A stretch of DNA of 64,000 bases from Chlorogloea sp. CCALA 695 (GTDB lineage Bacteria; Cyanobacteriota; Cyanobacteriia; Cyanobacteriales; Chroococcidiopsidaceae), in assembly GCF_003003885.1 (NCBI RefSeq), contig NZ_PVWN01000004.1:96968-160967 (forward strand), given 5' to 3'. The notes under the pieces are model-generated. The model was given only the letters and a program-made list of their open reading frames with translations, did not search any database and was not told the DNA's origin. Positions 48,706 through 57,144 of the stretch are shown here, one piece after another. The translations under genes were made by a program, and so were the position numbers. Numbering within the stretch: the first letter of the stretch is position 1; each line of letters starts with the position of its first letter.

Positions 48706-49380
48706 TTATGTAGATACAGCTTGCGCTTTAGATAATTGTTCGCTCTTTTCAGGTATTGGCGATCGCACAGATAAATAAATCAAACTTCCAAATAGTGGTA
48801 GCAATGCTGTAATCCAAAATAGTGCAGAATTATCCATATTGCGACGCGCCATATCATCGCTTATTAGTACCGACGGTAACAAGCAAAGCAAGCAAAAATC
48901 TAAACTCATCACGTTAATAAAACGATTGGTTTGCCATTGTCCGACAAAATTTGCCCAATCACCGTTTATTAATCCATACCCAACTAAGCCTACAGTGCTA
49001 AGAAGTAGTAAAACTCCTGTAATTCGAGAATCTAGTAACTTAATGAACCAATTTTTATTACCCGGAAATTCTGGGTTTGGCTGCCGTAAAAACAAATAAG
49101 GTAAAATTGCAAAAGCCCCAACTCCAAAAGAAATTAAAGCAAAAGGCGCGGCAGATATCTTTTGCCCTCTCCCATCAATAAATAGCAAGCAACTATAAAT
49201 CATCGGCAAAATACCCATGATATTAAATAAAGAGATAACTAAGGGATTGACACCATCCCAAACGCCTGTAGAAAGATTTTTAATTAATTCAAAAGTGCCG
49301 GGTTGTTCTGGAGGAGCAAGGAAAAAAGCGTAGGTAGCAAAACTCAGCCACAGAACTATAAAAGCAATTTTTTTACTCAT
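48706..49380 (-). CDS. Multispanning membrane protein, tandem paralogue B
   Basis: The protein has 224 residues with about six membrane helices, starting MSKKIAFIVLWLSFATYAFFLAPPEQPG. It aligns with the next gene throughout: MIYSCLLFIDGRGQKI, LRQPNPEFPG, LLDSRITGV, NRFINVMSLDFCLLCLL and DDMARR. The tandem pair points to an older duplication; the paralogues differ most in the loops. The function is unknown. Confidence 0.75.
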   Translation of the reverse strand: MSKKIAFIVLWLSFATYAFFLAPPEQPGTFELIKNLSTGVWDGVNPLVISLFNIMGILPMIYSCLLFIDGRGQKISAAPFALISFGVGAFAILPYLFLRQPNPEFPGNKNWFIKLLDSRITGVLLLLSTVGLVGYGLINGDWANFVGQWQTNRFINVMSLDFCLLCLLPSVLISDDMARRNMDNSALFWITALLPLFGSLIYLSVRSPIPEKSEQLSKAQAVST

Positions 49381-49435
49381 AGATATCTTATTTTACTAAG
49401 TAAACTTCACGGATTCAAACAGCTAATTATTTCTA

Positions 49436-50503
49436 CTAACTTAAAGCCTCAGATAAATAATCTGCCGCCGCTTCGACTACAGCGATCGCTGTTTCATAAT
49501 CCATCCGCGTCGGCCCTAACACCCCTACACTACCTACAGGTACAGTACCCCGGCGATAAGTAGACGAAATCAACGTACAACCACGAATTGGCTCTAAATG
49601 GTTCTCTGCGCCAATTCTTACTGTGACTCGCTGCCTGCCCAATCCCTCAACCTCTGGTGTAAATATTAACTGCCAAAGTTGTTCTTGTTCTTCCTCCAAC
49701 AGATGGATGATTGTTTTTACTTGTTCCAATTGGGAAAATTCTGGCTGACGCAATACTTCAGATACGCCGCGAATCATGATTTGGGTGGCGGCGGGTGGCT
49801 TGGCGCGACGATGCAAATCTGCTAAAAAATGGGTCAAAAAATCCCCGTAGCGTTGAAATTCTAGGTTTAATTGACTCCAATCTAATATCGCTAATTGAGC
49901 TAAACTTTGCCCCCGCAATTGACTATTTAAAAAATTAGAAAGAATTTGCAACTCTCTTTCTACTACTTCTGGATCGATTTGACCTTCTTCTGTACCCGGT
50001 AACTCCATCAACGCCGATTGTGTCTCGTAGCCATCAGTAACGACAATGACCATTACTCGCCCCGGATCTACCTGTACTAGCTGGAGATGACGCAAACTAG
50101 CGGTACTGGTTTGCGGCATGGTAATTAATGTAATACAGCCGCTAACGGTGGCAAGAATTTGTGATGCCCCTTGTAACAAGGCTTCTAAACTCCAATCTTC
50201 TTTTCGCAAGTCTTGTAATACTTGCTCAAACTTGCGCGTTGACGTTTCCGCAGGCGTAATCAATTCATCTACATAAATTCGATAGCCTGAATCTGACGGT
50301 ACTCTACCCGCCGATGTGTGGGGTTGATAGAGCAATCCAGCTTTTTCCAGTACCCCCATTGCATTACGGATTGTCGCGGGGCTGACGCGCAGCTTATAAC
50401 AATCTACTAAAGCTTTGGAACCCACAGGTTCCGCCGTAGCAATATAATGGCGGATTGTTGCCCAAAGTATATGTTGTTGTCTATTGGTAAGCTGGACTTG
50501 CAT
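49436..50503 (-). CDS. hrcA: Heat-shock repressor HrcA
   Basis: From the ATG at 50503 the protein has 355 residues ([21 protein letters not shown]). It has an N-terminal winged helix with [41 protein letters not shown], then the HrcA GAF-like and dimerisation region ([25 protein letters not shown] near the end). HrcA represses heat-shock genes by binding CIRCE (TTAGCACTC-N9-GAGTGCTAA); no groE or dnaK gene and no obvious CIRCE site is in the window. Confidence 0.96.
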   Translation of the reverse strand: MQVQLTNRQQHILWATIRHYIATAEPVGSKALVDCYKLRVSPATIRNAMGVLEKAGLLYQPHTSAGRVPSDSGYRIYVDELITPAETSTRKFEQVLQDLRKEDWSLEALLQGASQILATVSGCITLITMPQTSTASLRHLQLVQVDPGRVMVIVVTDGYETQSALMELPGTEEGQIDPEVVERELQILSNFLNSQLRGQSLAQLAILDWSQLNLEFQRYGDFLTHFLADLHRRAKPPAATQIMIRGVSEVLRQPEFSQLEQVKTIIHLLEEEQEQLWQLIFTPEVEGLGRQRVTVRIGAENHLEPIRGCTLISSTYRRGTVPVGSVGVLGPTRMDYETAIAVVEAAADYLSEALS

Positions 50504-50654
50504 AGCTGAAGCGAACGGGACGCACAATTTTATAGGAGCTTGCAAAGATTCTGTCTAAAAATTCGCTAAATATTTGAATCTATTTATACAGGATAACAAA
50601 TAAGTTGTAGTAGTTAAACGTAATTCTTCCCTAGGGTTTGGTGACCTACACAAT

Positions 50655-51014
50655 TTAGTACAAGGCGATACCCTGATCGCACTGACTAGCATAAGCATCA
50701 ATTCCACCAGTAATATTTTTAACATTGGTGAATCCTTGACTAGCTAACCACTGACACATTTGAGCAGAGCGAATACCGTGATGACATAATACCAAGGTTT
50801 CTTGGTGAGGATCGAAACGGGTAGTTATTTGCTCCGCCCATTGGTTAAATTGACTCAAAGGCAAAATCGTAAAATTAGGAAGGGAGGCGATCACAATTTC
50901 CTCTAATTCTCTTACGTCTATCAACTGCAATCCTTCTACTGCACCACTATTGAGATATTGGGCAAGTTCTTCTACACTAACGGAAACAATCGGCGGTTGA
51001 AATTGGGCTGACAT
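50655..51014 (-). CDS. Single-domain rhodanese-like protein
   Basis: The protein has 119 residues. It shows VSVEELAQYLNSG, LQLIDVRELEEIVIASLPNF and the active loop LVLCHHGIRSAQMCQWLASQGF with catalytic C77, then NITGGIDAY. The basic Arg in the loop suggests sulfur transfer rather than phosphatase activity. It is divergent from the DUF3352 gene and about 150 bases upstream of hrcA. The substrate is unknown. Confidence 0.92.
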   Translation of the reverse strand: MSAQFQPPIVSVSVEELAQYLNSGAVEGLQLIDVRELEEIVIASLPNFTILPLSQFNQWAEQITTRFDPHQETLVLCHHGIRSAQMCQWLASQGFTNVKNITGGIDAYASQCDQGIALY

Positions 51015-51123
51015 CTTGTTCTAACTTGCTACTAAACTTATTTTTAGCATTCCCACCAGTTTTTAAGGGAATACATGATCTTGATATTTTGTCAACATTA
51101 ATTTTTGCAATTGGTTTTCCGCT

Positions 51124-52773
51124 ATGAATCAAAAGTCATTTTTTTCTCTATTAGCTGTTGTAATTGTATTTTTAACAGGGATTGGTGGTTGTAAAAGTTT
51201 GGGAAACGGGGCGCTAATTGGTAGCCCAAAAAATCCCAGCGCTGCGATATTTGTATCTAAGCAAGCGCCAATTATGGTATCACTGCTAGTAAATCCCAAT
51301 CGCCTTGAAGATTTGGCGCAAGTAGTCGCCAGTCCCCAAGAAAGACGCAAAACGAAAGACCAATTAAACCAAATTAAAAATAGCGTACTAGCTAATACTA
51401 ACCTTGACTACGAGCAAGATATTAAGCCTTGGGTAGGGGAAGAAATTACTGTAGCTGTAACTAGCACCGATCGCGATCGCGATCCTAGTAATGGACAACA
51501 ACCGGGGTATTTATTAGCCATCGCCACCAAAGACGCACAAAAAAGCCGGGATTTTGTAGAGTTGTTGTTTACAAAAAAGGCGATCGCCGGGGCTAATTTA
51601 GTTATCGAAGAATCTAATGGAATTAGGCTATTAAGCAACAGCCCTCGTCTGCAATCGGACAATAAAGAAAGCGGTTTTGCTGGGGCGGTTGTGGGCGATG
51701 ATTTTGTATTATTTGCCAATCATCCCCAAGTCTTAAAAGAAGCCGTTAACAATGTTCAAGCCCCCGATCTCAATTTGACGACTTCTAGCCAGTACCAGCA
51801 AGCGCTTACCCAACTATCTGCTCGTAAAGTGGGTTTAGTATTTTTAAATTATCCTAGTTTATCTAAGGAAAAACAATTAGATTTGGCAACTTACGAAAGT
51901 CAAATTGTAGCTTTGGAATTAAATCCTCAAGGATTACTTGCAGAAACTACTATAGTTGCAGGATTAGACAAAGAAATTTTGCCGTCAATGCCTACATTGG
52001 CGCAACCAGTAAAGGCTTTACAATATATTCCGGCGGCGGTGAATTTGGCAATTTCTGGAGTAGATTTAAAAGCATTACCTAATAGCAATTTGCAGCAATT
52101 TTTGGCGCAAGTTTCCCCAAGCTTATCAATAACTAAATTAGTGGGGAGTTCATTAGCAGAACTTCAAAAGAATTGGGGATTAAATTTACAAAACGATATT
52201 TTCAGTTGGGTAGAGGGAGAGTACGCTTTAGGAAAACTACCAAATAATGATTGGATTTTTGTAGTAGAAAAAACCCCTAGCACTGTAGAAGGAATTGAAA
52301 AATTAAATGCGATCGCCTCTACTAAAGAATTAAGTATCACTTCTCTACCTTTGGAGAATCAAAAAGTCTCTGCATGGACACAATTAACGCCCGTAGCAAA
52401 TGCTACCGAGTCATCAATTACCCTCAAAGCCAAAGTGCAAGGGGTACATACTACGGTAGATAACTACGAAGTTTTTACAACATCAATCGCTGCAATGGAA
52501 CAAGTTTTAAAAGTCAACAAAAACGGATCTTTAGCAGCTAATTCTCAGTTTATTGCCAATACCAGCGCCCTTCCTCAGCCAAATGAAGGCTATGTATATA
52601 TAGATTGGCAAGAAAATCAAGCAATGATTAAGCGTGAATTGCCGATTATCAGCCTGCTGGAAGTAGCGGGAAAGCCATTTTTTAATAATTTGCGATCGCT
52701 AACTATTAGCAGTTACGACAATAAAGACCAATTACTTACTGGCGGTGTTTTCTTCAAATTCAATGCCAAATAA
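51124..52773 (+). CDS. DUF3352-type lipoprotein of unknown function
   Basis: The protein has 549 residues. The N-terminus is a lipoprotein signal (LLAVVIVFLTGIGGCKSL, lipobox Cys about 23), so it sits on the cell or thylakoid surface. A broad, charged and Ser/Asn-rich body matches the DUF3352 family (SKQAPIMVSLLVNPNRLEDL near 44-63, GEYALGKLPNNDW, YIDWQENQA). The function is unknown; the family is common in cyanobacteria. Its stop TAA at 52771-52773 is one base away from the stop of a small gene on the other strand. Confidence 0.85.
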   Translation: MNQKSFFSLLAVVIVFLTGIGGCKSLGNGALIGSPKNPSAAIFVSKQAPIMVSLLVNPNRLEDLAQVVASPQERRKTKDQLNQIKNSVLANTNLDYEQDIKPWVGEEITVAVTSTDRDRDPSNGQQPGYLLAIATKDAQKSRDFVELLFTKKAIAGANLVIEESNGIRLLSNSPRLQSDNKESGFAGAVVGDDFVLFANHPQVLKEAVNNVQAPDLNLTTSSQYQQALTQLSARKVGLVFLNYPSLSKEKQLDLATYESQIVALELNPQGLLAETTIVAGLDKEILPSMPTLAQPVKALQYIPAAVNLAISGVDLKALPNSNLQQFLAQVSPSLSITKLVGSSLAELQKNWGLNLQNDIFSWVEGEYALGKLPNNDWIFVVEKTPSTVEGIEKLNAIASTKELSITSLPLENQKVSAWTQLTPVANATESSITLKAKVQGVHTTVDNYEVFTTSIAAMEQVLKVNKNGSLAANSQFIANTSALPQPNEGYVYIDWQENQAMIKRELPIISLLEVAGKPFFNNLRSLTISSYDNKDQLLTGGVFFKFNAK

Positions 52774-52774
52774 G

Positions 52775-52936
52775 TCACTCGCCAAAACACCAGATTAGCA
52801 CCAGCGCTAACAAAGCTAAAAATATACCTGCCGGTAAATTTAAGCTATGGAGAAAATCGAGCGGAGTTAAGACAAATACTTGAGTAAAAAAAGTTCCCGT
52901 TATTAACAAAATAACAATTAGTAAAAAAGGAGGCAT
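52775..52936 (-). CDS. 53-residue membrane protein with two helices
   Basis: A short minus-strand frame of 54 codons starts at ATG (52936) and ends TGA (52777-52775). The protein MPPFLLIVILLITGTFFTQV... has two hydrophobic segments (about 3-22 and 34-50) joined by a short polar loop with P25 and D27, and ends WCFGE. The high Leu/Ile content and even codon pattern look like a real small membrane protein of the kind found with photosynthesis or respiration. No Shine-Dalgarno is evident. I do not know a function. Confidence 0.6.
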   Translation of the reverse strand: MPPFLLIVILLITGTFFTQVFVLTPLDFLHSLNLPAGIFLALLALVLIWCFGE

Positions 52937-53127
52937 TGCTAAATTAAAGGCTGGTAGATTAAACCTATTTATAGCTTTTTATTTGAGGTGAAGGAACATA
53001 AAAATTTAACTTTCTGCGAAAAACGATTGTATGCCAAAGTAGACTGTGGCACATAAATAAGGAATTGCTAGTTTTATTAGCTAGAGTAGGTATAGATAAA
53101 TACTTTATGTGACATATTTCTAGGGCT

Positions 53128-53616
53128 ATGATGAAGTTTATTCGTCCCTTAATTAGATTTAAAAACAGTTATTTGTTAGCGCTGCTTACAGCTATTAGTG
53201 TGCTGCCCGTAGCAGCGCAACCAGCTAACTTTGGTACTCTGTCTTTGGCTCCTGGGTTTAAACCTTCTCAAGGAACCGCTACAGGCTTTACAGGTGGCTC
53301 TTATTCCTTATCTACCATAGCTAACCGCGATCGCAATAATAATCCTTGTATTGGCTTTGGCGATACCAATCCCGATCATTTATTGGTACTAGATAAAGGA
53401 TTCGAGCGCTTGAAAGTTGGAGTAAATAGCGAAGGAAATGATACTACTTTAGTAATCAAAGGGCCGAAAGATAATATTAGTTGCGGTGATGATAGTGGAA
53501 ATAACAAGGACGCTAGTATAGAAAGTTCCCAATGGCAAGCAGGTACTTATCAAATTTGGGTAGGTGCGATCGATGCCGGGGCAAAGTATAAATACACTCT
53601 TTCGGTGCAAGAGTAG
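53128..53616 (+). CDS. Small secreted protein, PPC-domain-like
   Basis: The protein has 162 residues. A signal peptide (residues 13-30, ...VLPVAAQPA, AxA-type site) is clear. The mature part ([30 protein letters not shown], then [39 protein letters not shown] and [22 protein letters not shown]) resembles small beta-sandwich domains of the pre-peptidase C-terminal type. C75 and C118 may form a disulfide. It likely acts in the periplasm or is exported. Confidence 0.75.
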   Translation: MMKFIRPLIRFKNSYLLALLTAISVLPVAAQPANFGTLSLAPGFKPSQGTATGFTGGSYSLSTIANRDRNNNPCIGFGDTNPDHLLVLDKGFERLKVGVNSEGNDTTLVIKGPKDNISCGDDSGNNKDASIESSQWQAGTYQIWVGAIDAGAKYKYTLSVQE

Positions 53617-53672
53617 CAACACTTAACGCTAAAATAAAAGATGGAGTATTTACCCAAGGCGGGTATAACAGC

Positions 53673-54422
53673 GTGCTATCTACACTGCTTGCCGATTTTC
53701 GGATTATATTTGAGCGCGATCCTGCGGCCCGCAACTGGTTAGAAGTCTTATTTTTCTATCCTGGCTTGCAAGCAATAGTGTTGCACCGTATCGCCCACAG
53801 ATTTTATCGTCAGGGCATTCCGTTTCTTCCTCGCTTAATTTCTTTTATTGCTCGGTTTGTAACGGGAATTGAAATCCACCCTGGTGCAGTTATCGGCAAA
53901 GGTTTTTTTATCGATCATGGTATGGGGGTTGTGATTGGTGAAACTGCTATTGTGGGCGACTACGCGCTGATTTATCAGGGTGTCACTCTCGGCGGTACAG
54001 GCAAAGAAAGCGGCAAACGTCACCCAACTTTAGGCGATAACGTTGTAGTTGGTGCTGGCTCTAAAGTGTTAGGCAATATAGAAATTGGCAGTAATGTCAG
54101 AATTGGTGCGGGTTCTGTAGTCTTGCGAAATGTACCTTCTAACTGCACGGTAGTAGGCGTACCAGGAAGAATTATTTATCGTGCGGGAGTACGAGTAGAT
54201 CCTTTAGAACACGGCAGTTTGCCAGATTCAGAAGCTGAGGTAATTCGGGTTTTGTTAGATCGCATTGAAGCCTTAGAACAACAAGTAGAAAAAATACACG
54301 ATCAACAATTGTCTTCTCATGAGGCAATTTTAGAAGCAAAAGATGTTTCCGCCGCCATCGTCTCTAGTTGTCAAATTAGAGATAGGGCAATGCAAGAGTT
54401 TTTTGATGGATCGGGTATTTAG
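53673..54422 (+). CDS. cysE: Serine O-acetyltransferase
   Basis: The protein has 249 residues, starting at GTG ([22 protein letters not shown]). It has the CysE N-terminal helices, then a left-handed beta-helix with [27 protein letters not shown] and [32 protein letters not shown]. It makes O-acetylserine for cysteine synthesis in the cytoplasm. The C-terminal extension after residue 190 is typical for cyanobacteria. Confidence 0.95.
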   Translation: MLSTLLADFRIIFERDPAARNWLEVLFFYPGLQAIVLHRIAHRFYRQGIPFLPRLISFIARFVTGIEIHPGAVIGKGFFIDHGMGVVIGETAIVGDYALIYQGVTLGGTGKESGKRHPTLGDNVVVGAGSKVLGNIEIGSNVRIGAGSVVLRNVPSNCTVVGVPGRIIYRAGVRVDPLEHGSLPDSEAEVIRVLLDRIEALEQQVEKIHDQQLSSHEAILEAKDVSAAIVSSCQIRDRAMQEFFDGSGI

Positions 54423-54665
54423 TTTAGTATTGTCTGATAGCGCTACAAAGTAAGCTAGAAGCTTCTTTAAACTTACTGTAATTCTCAACTAGCTTGCGCT
54501 ATATTGTTTGCTTGGTGTGATCGCGCTGACGCTATCGCACTTCGCACTTATCGATACTTCAAGCACTTTTAGAGATTGATATTTTTTAACCTAACTATAA
54601 ATTTTTCAATAAAACTTTACTTGGCACTCGTGAGAGAATGAAAGTAGTTGCTAAGGAGACGACCG

Positions 54666-56387
54666 ATGGTAGCGCTCACTGATAAAGACCAAAAGCGATT
54701 AACTACGCAAACTGCCGAAATTGCACCGAATACGACAGCGATTCGCTCCTTAGATTGGGATCGCGATCGCTTTGACATCGAATTTGGCTTGCAAAACGGC
54801 ACTACATATAACTCTTTTATAATTCGTGGTGAAAAAACAGCTTTAGTAGATACAAGTCACGAAAAGTTCCGCAAGTTATATTTAGATACGCTAACGGAAC
54901 TAATTAATCCTACAGAAATTGATTACATAGTTATCAGCCACACTGAGCCAGATCACAGTGGATTAGTTAAAGACATTTTGCAACTAAATCCTGACGCAAC
55001 GGTAGTCGGGTCAAAAGTTGCATTGCAGTTTTTAGAAGATATGGTACACCAACCATTTAAAAAGCAAATTGTCAAAAATGGCGAGGTTTTAGACTTGGGC
55101 AACGGACACGAACTAGAATTTGTCAGTGCGCCAAACTTGCATTGGCCAGATACTATGTTTACTTATGATCGCCAAACCCAGGTTCTCTATACTTGCGATG
55201 CTTTTGGGTTGCATTACTGCGACGAATATACCTTTGATGAAGATTTGGGGGCAATAGAAGCAGATTTTCGCTTTTATTATGATTGCTTGATGGCTCCTAA
55301 TGCTCGTTCGGTATTGTCAGCGATGAAGCGGATGGACGAATTAGGCAAAGTTTCAACTATCGCCACCGGACACGGCCCATTGTTACAGCATAACGTTACA
55401 GAATTAACCGCACGTTACCGCAACTGGAGCCAAACTAAAGCCAAAGCCGAAACAACTGTAGCAGTTTTTTATGTGTCTGATTATGGCTATAGCGATCGCC
55501 TTTCTCAATCTATCGCTAGTGGGATTACAAAAACTGGAGTCGCTGTCGAAATGGTAGATATGCGAGCAAGCGATTTGCAAGAGATTCAAGAACTTGTCAG
55601 TCGCAGTGCTGGAATAGTCATATCTATGCCGCCAACTTCAGCAAATTCTAGCGTCAAAACCGCTCTGAGTACCGTTTTAGCGGCAGCAAAAGGCAAGCAA
55701 GCCATAGGATTGTACGAGTCTGGGGGAGGAGATGACGAACCTATCGATCCGTTGCTAATTAAGTTTAGAGATTTAGGTTTATCGGAAGCTTTCCCAGCAA
55801 TTCGGATTAAAGATTCGCCGACAGAAAACACCTATAAACTGTGTGAGGAAGCCGGGACAGACTTAGGACAATGGCTAACACGCGATCGCAGTATCAAAGA
55901 ACTTAAAGCCATAGATAGCAACCTCGAAAAAGCCCTAGGGCGCATCAGTAGCGGACTTTATATCATTACAGCCCAAAAAGGCGATCTAACTAGCGCCATG
56001 CTTGCCTCGTGGGTATCTCAAGCAAGTTTTACACCTTTAGGGTTAACGATTGCCGTTGCCAAAGATAGGGCTATTGAATCATTAATGCTTGTAGGTGATC
56101 GCTTTGTCCTCAATGTACTGGAAGAAGGAAACCACTTGCACTTAATGAAACACTTTCTGAAGCGGTTTGCTCCTGGTGCGGATCGTTTTGCAGGCATCAA
56201 AACCCAAACGGCGGAAAATGGCTCGCCCATCCTTACCGATGCTTTGGCTTACTTAGAATGCGTTGTTACTGCCCGGATGGAAACAAGCGATCATTGGATA
56301 GTTTACAGTACCGTTGATGCGGGTAGAGTATCAAAACCCGAAGCTCTAACTGCTGTGCATCATCGTAAAGTAGGCAACTATTACTAA
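54666..56387 (+). CDS. flv4: Flavodiiron protein, Flv4/Flv3 type, with C-terminal flavin reductase domain
   Basis: From the ATG at 54666 with AAGGAG before it, the protein has 573 residues. The beta-lactamase-like diiron domain has the canonical ligands in SHTEPDHSGL (H92, E94, D96, H97), then SAPNLHWPD and CDAFGLHY, and ATGHGPLLQH. A flavodoxin domain (AVFYVSDYGYSDRL, about 265) and a flavin reductase domain (about 420-573, SGLYIITAQKGDLTSAMLASWVSQASF) follow, as in cyanobacterial Flvs. Order with a PsiE-like gene and a non-canonical partner gene matches the Flv4-2 operon, so Flv4 is the better reading than Flv3. It accepts electrons from the photosynthetic chain. Confidence 0.88.
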   Translation: MVALTDKDQKRLTTQTAEIAPNTTAIRSLDWDRDRFDIEFGLQNGTTYNSFIIRGEKTALVDTSHEKFRKLYLDTLTELINPTEIDYIVISHTEPDHSGLVKDILQLNPDATVVGSKVALQFLEDMVHQPFKKQIVKNGEVLDLGNGHELEFVSAPNLHWPDTMFTYDRQTQVLYTCDAFGLHYCDEYTFDEDLGAIEADFRFYYDCLMAPNARSVLSAMKRMDELGKVSTIATGHGPLLQHNVTELTARYRNWSQTKAKAETTVAVFYVSDYGYSDRLSQSIASGITKTGVAVEMVDMRASDLQEIQELVSRSAGIVISMPPTSANSSVKTALSTVLAAAKGKQAIGLYESGGGDDEPIDPLLIKFRDLGLSEAFPAIRIKDSPTENTYKLCEEAGTDLGQWLTRDRSIKELKAIDSNLEKALGRISSGLYIITAQKGDLTSAMLASWVSQASFTPLGLTIAVAKDRAIESLMLVGDRFVLNVLEEGNHLHLMKHFLKRFAPGADRFAGIKTQTAENGSPILTDALAYLECVVTARMETSDHWIVYSTVDAGRVSKPEALTAVHHRKVGNYY

Positions 56388-56415
56388 TTGCGATTGTTTG
56401 CCTGTTTTTAAGATT

Positions 56416-56444
56416 AGTAGGGGTAGCGTAGTACCCCTACTTTT
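56416..56444 (+). terminator. Strong hairpin after flv4
   Basis: Ten-base perfect arms (AGTAGGGGTA and TACCCCTACT) with a six-base loop, followed by TTTT. It lies 28 bases after flv4 and before the next gene, so it can end the flv4 transcript. Confidence 0.85.
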
Positions 56445-56582
56445 ATTTAGTAATTACTTCATCAAATTCACAGACAATTTTCCAAACGTAAGTATTAGTA
56501 TTTCAAATGCATAACCTATTGAGCTATAAGTTTAAATAAAGTAAACTGAAAGCGATCAAGTTAAGGTGGAGTAGCCTAATAA

Positions 56583-57098
56583 ATGCAAGACTCATACAAC
56601 AACCCGTCAAGCAACTGGTATAGCTGGTTTAACAAAAGTTTGATTGTCCGCGCGCTTGAAACCATCCAAGACTTCATTGTAGTGTCCCTCTGCATCGGTT
56701 TATTCAGCGTTATGGCGATCCAATTGCGGGCTTTGTTTATCTCGTTGTTGCCACCTTTAAACTTTAAAGCTGTAACCTCAGACATTTTGTTTCTACTGAT
56801 TTTAGTCGAGTTGTTTCGCCTACTGATTATTTACTTGCAAGAACAACGAGTATCGATTGGGGTAGCTGTAGAAGTATCGATCGTTTCGGCATTAAGAGAA
56901 GTAATTGTTAGAGGTGTACTAGAAACACCTTGGAGTCAGATATTGTCAGCCTGTGCTTATTTGCTAGTTATGGGCGCGCTTTTGATAATCCGAGTTTGGA
57001 TACCGCCAACCTTTAGCGGCATCGATCCCGAACGTCGCCAGCAAAAAGCTAAGTCACAAACATTCGAGCTTGCCAATTCCAAACATTCAGAGTCTTAA
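56583..57098 (+). CDS. PsiE-like membrane protein of the flv4-flv2 locus (Sll0218 type)
   Basis: The protein has 171 residues with about four membrane helices (near 30-52, 66-86, 95-115 and 127-150) in the PsiE pattern (LFLLILVELFRLLIIYL, VEVSIVSALREVIVRGV). Its position between a canonical and a non-canonical Flv gene identifies it with sll0218 of Synechocystis, a thylakoid protein known to help stabilise photosystem II dimers. A Shine-Dalgarno AAGGTGGAG is present about 10 bases upstream. Confidence 0.85.
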   Translation: MQDSYNNPSSNWYSWFNKSLIVRALETIQDFIVVSLCIGLFSVMAIQLRALFISLLPPLNFKAVTSDILFLLILVELFRLLIIYLQEQRVSIGVAVEVSIVSALREVIVRGVLETPWSQILSACAYLLVMGALLIIRVWIPPTFSGIDPERRQQKAKSQTFELANSKHSES

Positions 57099-57144
57099 CT
57101 TATTGCTGAAGACACGAATAAATTACTGTTAACTACCTCAATCT

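Noticed and set aside
51460..51490. Repeated GATCGC at 51469
   Set aside because: It is an overlapping run of HIP1-type bases in coding sequence, not a separate element.
54520..54555. Sequence resembling part of the 37-bp repeat (GCTATCGCACTTCGCA)
   Set aside because: Too short and diverged to call a further copy.
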